A stretch of DNA of 64,000 nt from CAMLJR01 sp964500675 (GTDB lineage: Bacteria > Pseudomonadota > Gammaproteobacteria > Pseudomonadales > CAMLJR01): assembly GCA_964500675.1 (NCBI GenBank), contig CAZCNY010000009.1:1-64000 (forward strand), written 5' to 3'. Below, in pieces: positions 16,663-25,931 of this stretch (its first letter is position 1; each line of letters begins with the position of its first letter). The notes beneath the pieces were generated by a model. That model was not told where the DNA came from. It was given only the letters and a program-made list of their open reading frames with translations, and did no database searches. The position numbers and the translations under genes were made by a program.

Positions 16663-18306
16663 ATGCCACCGACCGATTTCGCCGCCCCGTTACCGCAATC
16701 GCCACCGCAGTCGATTTTTCTGCAGACCGTGTCGCTGCTGCGCATTTACAGCTGGTATCGCGCCGCGCTCGCCACAGTGCTCATCATCATTCTCGTCGCC
16801 ACGCGCAAAGATCCCCTCGTCGGCCAGGAAGCCCCACAACTGTTTGTCGCGCTGTGCGGCGCCTACGTGCTGTTTGTCGCGCTCGTGCTGATTTTGCTGC
16901 CGCTGGCAAAACGCCTGAGCAAGCGTTTGTTATTCGGCAATTTCATGATCGATCTCGCCGTGCTGACGAGCATGCATCATATCTCCGGCGGCACCGCGAG
17001 CGGCGTCGGTTTATTGATACTGGTCTGCGTTGCCGCCAGCGGTCTTTTGTTCAACGGCCAAGTGGCGCTGCTGATTCCCGCGCTCGGTTCGATGGCCATC
17101 CTCGGCGATACACTGTATCTGCTGGAGGCTAGTGCCAACACGAATCAAAGTCTACTGGTCGCGGGCACGCAAGGCATGTTGATGTTTGCCACGTCGCTGG
17201 CCTTCCAAATGTTGTCGCAGCGCTTGCGCGCGACGCAGCAACTCGCCATCGAGCGCGCGGTCGACGTCGGTAAACTGCAAAATCTCAATCAACTGATCGT
17301 ACAACGCATGCGCACCGGCATTATCGTTGTGGATAGCGCAGGCCATATCAAAATGATCAATGAAGCGGCTGCCGAATTGCTGCACGCCGAACGCGAACAG
17401 GAACAGATCAACGCCGGACTCGCACCGCCGCTGCCCAACGTGCTGCAATTACGGCTGGGTAACTGGCGCAGCGACGCCGCCGCGGCCGCAAAAACATTTC
17501 GCGCGGGCAACACAGGTCCCGAGTTGATTGCGCGCTTTACCAGTCTCGATCACGAACAGGCCGGCGATACGTTGATTTTCGTCGAGGACAGCGCGCAACT
17601 CGCGCAGCGTGCACAACAGTTAAAGCTCGCGGCATTAGGCCGTTTAACCGCGAGTATCGCCCACGAAATTCGCAATCCGCTCGGCGCCATCAGTCACGCC
17701 GGACAATTGCTGCGCGAATCGCCCGAGCTGCCCGAAAGTGATGCGCGCCTGGTCGATATCGTGCTCAATCACTCGCATCGCATCAATGGCATCATCGAAA
17801 ATGTATTGCAGTTATCGCGGCGCACACCGCCGAATCCGCGCCGCCTCGATCTCGGCGCGTGGCTGCACGATTTTATCGAGCAATATCGCGAGGGCTACCA
17901 CGCCGAGGCGCATATCGATGTGCATGAAATTATTCCGGTCGAGATCAGCGTCGACCCCGATCAGCTCGCGCAAGTGCTGACCAATCTCATCGACAATGCG
18001 CTGCGCTACAGCAAAAAAATCACGGGAATCGCGACCGCGCAATTGATCGTGAGCACCGATAGCAACCAGCTTGCACAACTCGACGTCGTCGATAACGGTC
18101 CCGGCATCGACAGCCGCGATCAAGAAAAAGTTTTCGAACCCTTTTTCACCACCGAGAGCAAGGGCAACGGCCTCGGCTTATATATCGCGCGCGAATTATG
18201 CGAAATCAACCAAGCGCGACTACATTATCTACGCACCGACGCCGGTAAAAGTTGTTTTCGCATCAGCTTCTCGCACCCCGATCGCAAGCCGCTGATGAGC
18301 GAATAG
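16663..18306 (+). CDS. pilS: PilS, type IV pilus sensor histidine kinase
   Basis: Membrane-bound sensor kinase of 547 residues paired with PilR. About six hydrophobic segments fill residues 25-190, then a PAS-like region (about 205-315). A HisKA domain follows with the phosphoacceptor near His334 (ASIAHEIRNPLG), then a HATPase domain with N box LIDNALRY and GNGLGLY. In Pseudomonas PilS senses pilin in the inner membrane and controls pilin transcription. The ATG at 16663 is chosen over an upstream open frame that crosses the tandem repeats. pilR follows after 24 bp. Confidence 0.93.
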   Translation: MPPTDFAAPLPQSPPQSIFLQTVSLLRIYSWYRAALATVLIIILVATRKDPLVGQEAPQLFVALCGAYVLFVALVLILLPLAKRLSKRLLFGNFMIDLAVLTSMHHISGGTASGVGLLILVCVAASGLLFNGQVALLIPALGSMAILGDTLYLLEASANTNQSLLVAGTQGMLMFATSLAFQMLSQRLRATQQLAIERAVDVGKLQNLNQLIVQRMRTGIIVVDSAGHIKMINEAAAELLHAEREQEQINAGLAPPLPNVLQLRLGNWRSDAAAAAKTFRAGNTGPELIARFTSLDHEQAGDTLIFVEDSAQLAQRAQQLKLAALGRLTASIAHEIRNPLGAISHAGQLLRESPELPESDARLVDIVLNHSHRINGIIENVLQLSRRTPPNPRRLDLGAWLHDFIEQYREGYHAEAHIDVHEIIPVEISVDPDQLAQVLTNLIDNALRYSKKITGIATAQLIVSTDSNQLAQLDVVDNGPGIDSRDQEKVFEPFFTTESKGNGLGLYIARELCEINQARLHYLRTDAGKSCFRISFSHPDRKPLMSE

Positions 18307-18330
18307 CGAAATACATTGGAAAGATGACGG

Positions 18331-19707
18331 ATGAAAAAGAAGCTGGAAATTTTAATTGTCGATGACGAGCCCGATATCCGCGAGCTGCTCGAAATCACGA
18401 TCGGCCGCATGGGCCTCAAAACCGCCGCGGCCGATTCCGTCGCAACCGCGGTTGCGTTGTTAAATCAGCGCGAATTCGCACTGTGTCTTACCGACATGAA
18501 ATTGCCCGATGGCAACGGCATGCAGATTATCCAACACATACAGCAAACCGCGCCGCACACTCCCGTGGCGATGCTCACCGCATTCGGCAATGTTGAAACC
18601 GCGATCGGCGCGCTCAAGGCCGGCGCGTTCGATTTCATCACCAAGCCGATCGACCTCGAACGTTTGCGCAATCTGATTCAAACCAGTTTGCGGCTCGAAG
18701 ACGGCGGCGAACCCGTCGGCTACGGCAACACCGCGCAATTGCTCGGCAACACGGCCATCATCAAAGAACTGCGCAAGCAAATTCAAAAAATGGCGCGCAG
18801 CCAAGCGCCGATTTATATCAGCGGTGAATCGGGCAGCGGTAAAGAAGTGGTCGCGCGGCTGATTCACGCCAACGGTCCGCGCGCCAGCGGTTCTTTCATC
18901 CCCGTCAACTGCGGCGCGATTCCAACCGAACTTATGGAAAGCGAATTTTTCGGCCACGTCAAAGGCAGTTTCACCGGCGCGCACGAAGATAAAAAAGGCT
19001 TATTTGAAGCCGCAAATGGCGGCACGCTGTTTCTCGACGAGGTCGCCGATTTGCCGCTCGCGATGCAGGTGAAATTATTGCGCGCGATTCAGGAAAAATG
19101 TGTGCGCAAAGTCGGATCGAATCAAGAAATCAGCGTCGACGTGCGCATCCTCAGCGCAACGCATAAAGATTTGAAACGGGAAATGGAAGAGCATCGCTTT
19201 CGCGGCGATTTATTTTATCGCATCAACGTTATCGAAATTCACGTGCCGAGTTTGCGCGAGCGTAAAGACGACATCCCGTTACTCGCCGATAAAATTCTGC
19301 GCCAGCTTGCCGACGAATGGCAGCTCGCCAAACCCGAACTTAGCAGCGATGCCATCGCCGCACTGCAAGCGTACGATTTTCCCGGCAACGTGCGCGAGCT
19401 CGAAAACATTCTTGAGCGCGCTTACACGCTCTGCGAAGGCGACACAATAACAGGCGAGGACTTGCAATTATTAAACGATAAAACGTCATCAATCGAAATC
19501 GAGCCCGCGGAATCGCTTGCGACTGATTTTGCAGGTTTCGACTCGCTGGAAAAATACCTCGAACACGTCGAGAAAACAATTTTGCAGCGCGTACTCGATC
19601 AACATCGCTGGAATCGTACCGCCGCCGCGAAAGCGCTCGGCATGACCTTTCGTCAGCTGCGTTATCGCTTGCAAAAGCTGGGGCTTGACCGCGACGAGAA
19701 TGCTTGA
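18331..19707 (+). CDS. pilR: PilR, sigma54-dependent response regulator
   Basis: NtrC-family regulator of 458 residues. The receiver domain (1-120) has the phosphorylation site at Asp55 (TDMKLPDG). The AAA+ domain has Walker A GESGSGKE near 165, a sigma54-contact loop GSFTGA (the common serine variant of GAFTGA), and Walker B GGTLFLDEV. A C-terminal Fis-type helix-turn-helix carries NRTAAAKALGMTFRQLRYRL. It is partner of PilS and should activate sigma54 promoters of pilin genes, though no clear sigma54 site was found next to the pilin genes in this window. Confidence 0.95.
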   Translation: MKKKLEILIVDDEPDIRELLEITIGRMGLKTAAADSVATAVALLNQREFALCLTDMKLPDGNGMQIIQHIQQTAPHTPVAMLTAFGNVETAIGALKAGAFDFITKPIDLERLRNLIQTSLRLEDGGEPVGYGNTAQLLGNTAIIKELRKQIQKMARSQAPIYISGESGSGKEVVARLIHANGPRASGSFIPVNCGAIPTELMESEFFGHVKGSFTGAHEDKKGLFEAANGGTLFLDEVADLPLAMQVKLLRAIQEKCVRKVGSNQEISVDVRILSATHKDLKREMEEHRFRGDLFYRINVIEIHVPSLRERKDDIPLLADKILRQLADEWQLAKPELSSDAIAALQAYDFPGNVRELENILERAYTLCEGDTITGEDLQLLNDKTSSIEIEPAESLATDFAGFDSLEKYLEHVEKTILQRVLDQHRWNRTAAAKALGMTFRQLRYRLQKLGLDRDENA

Positions 19708-19785
19708 TTAAGATTCAACCAAGGCGCACGAAGCGCCACACAGAATTTAAACGTCACTAAAAACTTTGCCTACAAGGATGTTGCT

Positions 19786-20325
19786 ATGCAAGCCCAGGGA
19801 ATTAGGGGATATACCCTCGTTGAAGCATTGATCGTCGTTGCGTTGATCGCGCTACTGATGTCCGCTGTGCCTTCGTTTGAAAAAATGCTCGCCGAAAATC
19901 GACAGCGTTCGCGTATTTTTGAATTTCAACGCCTGTTGCAACTCGCACGTGCCAGCGCGATCACCAGTGGACACGTGACCACGCTTTGTGGCAGTACCGA
20001 TCAGATAAGCTGCACGGCCGATTGGCCACCATCTTCGACAGTTCTCCTATTCGAAGACCATAATAATAATCATCGACTAGACAATAACGAATCCCTTATC
20101 TATCAAATCGGCTTTCCAAGCAGTTATTGGTACTGGCGCGGATCAAACCGGCCATACCTACGCTTTCGGTTTGATGGTACACCGATGGAGTTTGGGCATT
20201 TTACGTTATGCCCGGAAAATAACCGCTCAGCAACAGTTACACAAATCGCTGTCAACTTCGTCGGCAGGGCCTATGCGAAAGACATACCGCGCGCAGCTCT
20301 TTCAAATAGCGAAAACTGCAACTAA
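19786..20325 (+). CDS. fimT: FimT/GspH-type minor pseudopilin
   Basis: Type IV prepilin-like protein of 179 residues. A short leader MQAQGIRG is cut before YTLVEALIVV, with the conserved Glu at position +5, followed by the N-terminal hydrophobic helix. The GspH/FimT domain begins near FQRLLQLARASAITSG. FimT proteins are dispensable or weakly needed for piliation and have been linked to DNA uptake in some species. It lies 78 bp after pilR on the same strand and overlaps the convergent pilE by 4 bp. Confidence 0.85.
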   Translation: MQAQGIRGYTLVEALIVVALIALLMSAVPSFEKMLAENRQRSRIFEFQRLLQLARASAITSGHVTTLCGSTDQISCTADWPPSSTVLLFEDHNNNHRLDNNESLIYQIGFPSSYWYWRGSNRPYLRFRFDGTPMEFGHFTLCPENNRSATVTQIAVNFVGRAYAKDIPRAALSNSENCN

Positions 20326-20753
20326 TTGGGCCAGCAAATACTGGCGTTAGTTGCTGCGCGCTTATTGGTATTATCCAGACTAAAATTTTGGCATTGCGTA
20401 TCGTTAACTTGCGATTTACCGGCTACCGGTGCCGCGGATAAGCTAAACGATTGGTTATCGGTTGAGCTTCCCCACGCCAGCGTAATCGTGTAATAACCGC
20501 CATCCGAACTTAGCGTGGATGTGCTTGTTGCTGCGGATCCAACCAGCAACCCGGCATCCGTTGTGTATGCGTTATTTCTAAAATAAACTTGTTCTTCGAG
20601 TGCAGCCAACCGTTGTAATGTATTCGTAGCATCCGATCTACGCGCCTTCCAAACGTAACGCTGATAGGAAGGTATCGCAATCGCCGCCAAAATCGCAATG
20701 ATTACCACCGTAATCATCATTTCGATCAACGTAAAACCGCGAGAACTTTTCAT
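20322..20753 (-). CDS. pilE: PilE, type IV minor pilin
   Basis: Prepilin of 143 residues with a short leader MKSSRG, cleavage before FTLIEMMITVVIIAILAAIA, Glu+5 present, and a C-terminal disulfide-type loop with two cysteines (CQNFS...ICWPN). This matches PilE of Pseudomonas-type minor pilin operons. It is the last gene of the minus-strand fimU-pilV-pilW-pilX-pilY1-pilE operon, 15 bp after pilY1. No pilY2 gene lies between them. Confidence 0.92.
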   Translation of the reverse strand: MKSSRGFTLIEMMITVVIIAILAAIAIPSYQRYVWKARRSDATNTLQRLAALEEQVYFRNNAYTTDAGLLVGSAATSTSTLSSDGGYYTITLAWGSSTDNQSFSLSAAPVAGKSQVNDTQCQNFSLDNTNKRAATNASICWPN

Positions 20754-20768
20754 AAATAACTCTTCACA

Positions 20769-23700
20769 TTATGGCAGAGGTAATTCACGCCAAGACATAC
20801 GACCTGAAGCCGTAGCCGACAGCGAGACGCATTTACCGCCGGCGCCGCCACCACTGTCCGCAGCTACCCAAACGAGTCCGCTTGGGCAATTAGCATTGCC
20901 CGGACCTGTACCCGGCTGGGTTTGATATAGACCCGACGAAAAATATTGGCCCTGCCCACTAGGTATGGACAGCTGCGATAGCGGTGAGCCACTGCCGTTG
21001 TGGACTGTCAGTGACTGCCCTAACGCCGCAGTCGGCGCAGCTGTGCCCGTCAACAGGTTGGGGCCATACAACGCACTGCTACCCGCTGGATTGCACGTAT
21101 CGTCACTGACCGAGTAGCCGACAAATAATAAGGTATCGCGAATATTTAATGTTTGGTCAACATTGCGCTCAGCGCCAACCACCGGGCCGTTTAGTAAATT
21201 GAAATACCAACCCGAAGCAGCAGCGATAACCTGCTTTAACTGCTGGTAATTGCTTACGGATGTGGAGTTTATTGTAAACGGTGAATTACCAGAGCTGTCC
21301 TGGACAGATTGATCGGCAAAGACTTTTATACCGGTGGTATTCACGAGCGAGCTTATGTCAACCGAAGCAAATGACGACGGATCCTCGTGAACTCCAAAAT
21401 AACTCATTTGCTTAGTTGCAGTGACATCGTGTGACACATAGAACCGTCCTGTGCCGGCGACCACCCAAGGCTGCCCTCCAGGCCCGAATAACGGCAACGG
21501 CGGTGCGGAGAATGGTAGATCAGTACCCGCTCCGGTTAATACTTGACTGAAAGTGGGTGTGCCCAAATCAAAACCGGCTGGCATCTGCATTCGCATTAAG
21601 GCTCCAGTTGGGTTCGCTACAGTACCGCCCACCGTGCCGAAATATGCCACCTCATCGGTATAATCGTTTTGCCAATCCTGGGCGACTAGATCGCCGACAA
21701 AACTATTTGTTAAGCCCGTATCGAACGGCGCCAGCAAAGTTTTGTTTTGCAGATCGTAGGCATACACCTTGGCCGTTTGATAGCTCACCGCGTCATCATG
21801 CGCAATCTGTTTGTTCACGGCATTATCACCCCACGGCCCAGAGCCCATCAGCAAATACCAGCGATTTTGCGTCGTGTCAGCAGGGCTCACACCCGTGAAG
21901 GTATTGTTAGTCTTTATGCGCATCTTCACCACAGTCGGCTGGCTAAATGTATACCCCATCGATGGATCGGAAATTTCACCCAACAGCACCGGGGCTTTTT
22001 CCGGATTGGTGACATCAAAGACCACATAGGCGGGACGCAACGTGCGATTTCCCGGATCACTGACACCGGTTTGATCGGTGGTAGCGTTGACGGTAATTTC
22101 ACCACCACCTTGACGGAATCCCACAACTAAAATAGTGCCCCAGCCGTAGGGATGATCGGCGTCAACGGGAAAGATATCGACATCAAAGGATTGCGGCGCT
22201 CCGTCAACATAGTAAACGTGCGGATACTGCATATCCTTCAGCCATTGCAAATGCGGCAACAGATTGTACGGGACATACGCCCATAGTTCGCTTCCCAACG
22301 GATGCGCCACTTCGCCGCTCAAACTTGTCACAAAGCCATTTGCTGTGGAGGAGAAGAAGCCCGCATTGAAGGCATGCAACATACCGTCATTCGCACCGAC
22401 GTACACCACTTGACGACGATTCGCATACTGCTGTTTAAACGCTTGGTAGGTATCGTCGCTATACACCACGTCATAGTCACTACTGGGGGCACCCACCACA
22501 ATCGGCGCCGAATGCACCATATCGCCAAGACGATAAACGCGAGGATTGCCATTGTTGACCAGCGGCATCGTCAGGGTCCGGCTGCGCCAACCCAGCGTCG
22601 CATCGTTCGCCTCGGAACCGCGTATATAGTCCACCAAACTACCTGCATTAGCACCCGTCACGCTATCGAACCCCAGCAAGCGCGCTGGATCGAATACGGC
22701 ATTGTTGTTGGTCGCATCGATATTCGGGAAATTGGTCGGTGTAAAGTCTTTCACTTCACCGCTGTCGACAACGCCGTTGCCGTTGGTGTCGATCCAGGTA
22801 AAAATGTAACGGCCATTGGCGGCAGAGTTGCTGTAGCTGCGCTGTGTCGTGATCTGTGTATCCGTCAATGCAGCCAACCTATCGCTGCCATCCCAAATCG
22901 GAATGAGATCTTGCACTTGTACGTGCTGAGAATCTGGCCTTGCCGCAGTATTGGGCGCGGCGGCAAAAGTTACCGGGTCCAACAATTTGGCAAATGTCGC
23001 GTAATTTTGAGCAGGGTCTTGAAAAAACTGAACGACGTAATCGGCATTCGTCAGCAAACCATCGCTATTGGTATCTTCGCGTATATTGCCCGCGCCATCG
23101 ATAAATAAACCCCGAACTCTACCGGTCCAAATTATAGAATTACTACCATACGCAATTTTTGGCTCATACAGCGCTTGATAAATGGCGCCGATACCGCGCG
23201 TCGCGTTTGCAACGACGGCGGCGGCGGATGACGTGCTATTTTTTTGCAGAAGATTGCTAAACGACGCCGATAAACCCGCGATTAGGTTAGCAGGATCGCT
23301 TGCCAGCGTATAGTTATCCGGGTTGCCATCGCCATTCGCGTCCCACTCGCTGGGAGTCGCGCTCACGTCAATGTCGTTATTGTTGTTCAGATCTTCAAAG
23401 CCACCATATTTCGCCGCGACCCAAAGACCATTCGTACTACCGGTTATCGGTTTACTTGTATTGTATTCCTGCGTGTCTACGACATAAGTTTTTACTGATT
23501 TCGAAAAACTTGTAGTCACGGGTGCCGCGCCTGCACCGCGAAAATGAATATCGTGCGTGCGCGCCCAATACGCCAAAGCAGACATACCATAACCATCGTG
23601 GCGCCCTCGATCGGTTGCTGCGGTAAAGAAATTTTCATAGCCTGCGCCACCTAATTTGTTTTCCAAACTGGTGGCATCGATCCCGCGCGCAGTTGCATCG

Positions 23701-25286
23701 GTACATTCTGTCGAACACGCGGGATCATCCGAGCCCAGCGAATAACCGTCAGGTAGGTAATCGTTGCGATGAGGAAACTGATCGCCGACGTACAATGCAA
23801 AAGCATTTTGACAACTATTCGTGATCGGGTCGGTCCAGGCGGGACTGCCGGCATTACCCACACCAAAAATCGGGTAGCCATCCTGTTCGGCAGCAGTCAA
23901 TGCACCACCGTTGGCTGTTGGCGGATTCCAAAAGCTGCTCGTTGGTCCCAAGTTCATTAAATAGCGCAAGCCTTCATAATACAGCTCGGCATCCGGGTCA
24001 TTCGCTTTGTACTGTCCAGCAAACAGCGCAAACTGATTTATATAATTTAAAATACCGCTATTTACTGGTTTAACGCTATTCACCCCAAATTTTTTCGCCA
24101 ACCCATCGGGGTCAAATACGTATAAACCGTTTTGATCGGTTTCGGCATTGGGATTAACCTCGGAGCCACCGCTAGTGGAGGGCCGGTAATAACCAATGTA
24201 TTTTGCATTCGCGCGCAGAACACCGCCGTTAATCGCGTTGCCGCTGCGCCCCGTATAACTGGTCAGGGCAAATCGCATTTTTTGCGAATTACCTTGCAAA
24301 ATACCCTCGGGCTTATACCAGGTAGCAGAGGGATTTGTCGCATCTGAATAAACTTGGCAATTGCTTTCCACGCCCACCGTCTGATTACACACATCAACAG
24401 TGACGTCATATTCACCAAGCAAGTTGTTATTGTTATCATAAAAACGGACTTTTTGACCGGGGACCCAGCTACTGTCATCCTGTCCGCTGTATTTGCTCGG
24501 ATTGCCATTTGAGATACGAACAGAGGTTACATTCCACGGCGTCACCTTATTAATGTTGGTAACGTACGTTGTTCCGGCCGCATCTTTTGCGGCCAGAGCG
24601 GAAGCACTGCTTGCACTGCTAATAACCTTGGGTACGAATGGCCAGCTTGCGTATCGATAAGTGCGAACCAAATAAGTTGCTGCACTCGATCCTGAAGTAT
24701 CAACCAGTCGCGCACCGCCTGTCATGGCCGATCTAAATTCGTCCAACGCCGTCATCGTCGCCCAATTGAGAAAGTTACCGCTGAATTCGCCGGCGTTACC
24801 GCATTCCCTATTTGCATCAGCCATGCGCGAAGGAACAAATCGCGGCGGATTTAATGAACTCGCCAAACCGTTAGCGGGATAAGGTCCTGTGGGCTGTTGC
24901 TTCCACGTAGTTGAGCCATCGCCAGTGTTGTAGGTATAACATTTATTCGGATCGAAATAACCCAAATAGGGCTGAGAACTCTTAAAACAAACACCAATGC
25001 CATTGCCATTGAGCGATGAACCGTTCCATGTCGATGCGCGACCGCCGCAAGTGAAGGTGCTTAACGCTCGCGCGGCATCGGTATAACCTTCCGCCTGTTG
25101 CGTTAATTCAACCGATAAATCGATCATCAAAAAAGGATCGGCACCGACGACTACTTGCGGCGGTGATGCCGTATAAGCGGATGCTGTAGCTGTACTGCCA
25201 CCCGGCCCCAACGCCGCCATTACCGCCGAAGAAGAAATAGCAGCGAATACAATGAGTATTTTGCGCAAACTATTTAGTGTGGACAT
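20769..25286 (-). CDS. pilY1: PilY1, type IV pilus tip adhesin/assembly factor
   Basis: Very large exported protein of 1505 residues, with a signal peptide ending in SSAVMAALG. The C-terminal part is the PilY1 beta-propeller domain (with YVGANDGMLHAF near residue 965). A calcium-binding loop of the PilY1 type, DTNGNGVVDSGE, sits near residues 830-841; other acidic Asn/Asp/Gly loops occur earlier (around DLNNNNDIDV and DANGDGNPDN). PilY1 primes pilus assembly and acts in adhesion and surface sensing. I place the start at 25286, where an AAGG site lies 7 bases upstream, rather than at 25301. Confidence 0.95.
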   Translation of the reverse strand: MSTLNSLRKILIVFAAISSSAVMAALGPGGSTATASAYTASPPQVVVGADPFLMIDLSVELTQQAEGYTDAARALSTFTCGGRASTWNGSSLNGNGIGVCFKSSQPYLGYFDPNKCYTYNTGDGSTTWKQQPTGPYPANGLASSLNPPRFVPSRMADANRECGNAGEFSGNFLNWATMTALDEFRSAMTGGARLVDTSGSSAATYLVRTYRYASWPFVPKVISSASSASALAAKDAAGTTYVTNINKVTPWNVTSVRISNGNPSKYSGQDDSSWVPGQKVRFYDNNNNLLGEYDVTVDVCNQTVGVESNCQVYSDATNPSATWYKPEGILQGNSQKMRFALTSYTGRSGNAINGGVLRANAKYIGYYRPSTSGGSEVNPNAETDQNGLYVFDPDGLAKKFGVNSVKPVNSGILNYINQFALFAGQYKANDPDAELYYEGLRYLMNLGPTSSFWNPPTANGGALTAAEQDGYPIFGVGNAGSPAWTDPITNSCQNAFALYVGDQFPHRNDYLPDGYSLGSDDPACSTECTDATARGIDATSLENKLGGAGYENFFTAATDRGRHDGYGMSALAYWARTHDIHFRGAGAAPVTTSFSKSVKTYVVDTQEYNTSKPITGSTNGLWVAAKYGGFEDLNNNNDIDVSATPSEWDANGDGNPDNYTLASDPANLIAGLSASFSNLLQKNSTSSAAAVVANATRGIGAIYQALYEPKIAYGSNSIIWTGRVRGLFIDGAGNIREDTNSDGLLTNADYVVQFFQDPAQNYATFAKLLDPVTFAAAPNTAARPDSQHVQVQDLIPIWDGSDRLAALTDTQITTQRSYSNSAANGRYIFTWIDTNGNGVVDSGEVKDFTPTNFPNIDATNNNAVFDPARLLGFDSVTGANAGSLVDYIRGSEANDATLGWRSRTLTMPLVNNGNPRVYRLGDMVHSAPIVVGAPSSDYDVVYSDDTYQAFKQQYANRRQVVYVGANDGMLHAFNAGFFSSTANGFVTSLSGEVAHPLGSELWAYVPYNLLPHLQWLKDMQYPHVYYVDGAPQSFDVDIFPVDADHPYGWGTILVVGFRQGGGEITVNATTDQTGVSDPGNRTLRPAYVVFDVTNPEKAPVLLGEISDPSMGYTFSQPTVVKMRIKTNNTFTGVSPADTTQNRWYLLMGSGPWGDNAVNKQIAHDDAVSYQTAKVYAYDLQNKTLLAPFDTGLTNSFVGDLVAQDWQNDYTDEVAYFGTVGGTVANPTGALMRMQMPAGFDLGTPTFSQVLTGAGTDLPFSAPPLPLFGPGGQPWVVAGTGRFYVSHDVTATKQMSYFGVHEDPSSFASVDISSLVNTTGIKVFADQSVQDSSGNSPFTINSTSVSNYQQLKQVIAAASGWYFNLLNGPVVGAERNVDQTLNIRDTLLFVGYSVSDDTCNPAGSSALYGPNLLTGTAAPTAALGQSLTVHNGSGSPLSQLSIPSGQGQYFSSGLYQTQPGTGPGNANCPSGLVWVAADSGGGAGGKCVSLSATASGRMSWRELPLP

Positions 25287-25327
25287 ATTTTTGCCTTCCA
25301 TCTTTCACGATCGGTATAAATGCTATT

Positions 25328-25927
25328 TCAGTAGGGAGCCGTCGCACGATACGTGCTTTGCAGCATGACCTCGACACGGCCACTCGGACTTTTCCCCCTA
25401 GCGGTAATACGATACAGCGCATCCTGGAACTGGTTTCCTGCAACGTCATCTATCCAACAACGAAATTCAATAATCACTTTTACCGGATTGGGAGTACTTG
25501 CCACCGTAATAGATCGGTATTTTGCTGCATTATTCCAGACATTTAGCACCGGATCTTCCCACGGCCCAAGTGCTGGCGGCGCCGAAAGTGTCGGCACAAC
25601 GAGGCAACCTGCCGAGCCAGGAGGCACAGTATTGGTTCCAGAAAAACATAGCCCATTGGTGCAAGATGAGTTAAAGCAATAAGCGCCACTACAAGCAGGA
25701 GTTGACACACTGCTCCTGGTGATATTGCCGTTGTTACTTAAAAATATTTCGGTCTGACGCAAGCCTTCCTCGGCCGCATTAAATGCGACCTGACGTTCCT
25801 GGCTATTGTTAGCCATCTTCATTTCCAAACTGCCGCCCTGCATAACCGCCGCGCCCAATAAAGTGACCACGAGCAATAAAATTAATGCCACCACCAGCAC
25901 CGCGCCTTTTTGTCTGGTCGAACTCAT
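25328..25927 (-). CDS. pilX: PilX, minor pilin-like protein
   Basis: Protein of 199 residues with a short basic N-terminus (MSSTRQKGAVLVVALILLL) and one hydrophobic helix, then SLEMKMANNSQERQVAFNAAEEGLRQTE. This is the typical PilX_N pattern, in which the canonical Glu+5 is missing. Several cysteines in the middle (CSGAYCFNSSCTNGLC) probably form disulfides in the periplasm. It lies 4 bp after pilW and 41 bp before pilY1, in the same operon. Confidence 0.9.
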   Translation of the reverse strand: MSSTRQKGAVLVVALILLLVVTLLGAAVMQGGSLEMKMANNSQERQVAFNAAEEGLRQTEIFLSNNGNITRSSVSTPACSGAYCFNSSCTNGLCFSGTNTVPPGSAGCLVVPTLSAPPALGPWEDPVLNVWNNAAKYRSITVASTPNPVKVIIEFRCWIDDVAGNQFQDALYRITARGKSPSGRVEVMLQSTYRATAPY

Positions 25928-25931
25928 GACA

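Noticed and set aside
19723..19740. GGCGC/GCGCC hairpin after pilR as terminator
   Set aside because: The short stem is not followed by a T run on the plus strand, so it is unlikely to end transcription by itself.
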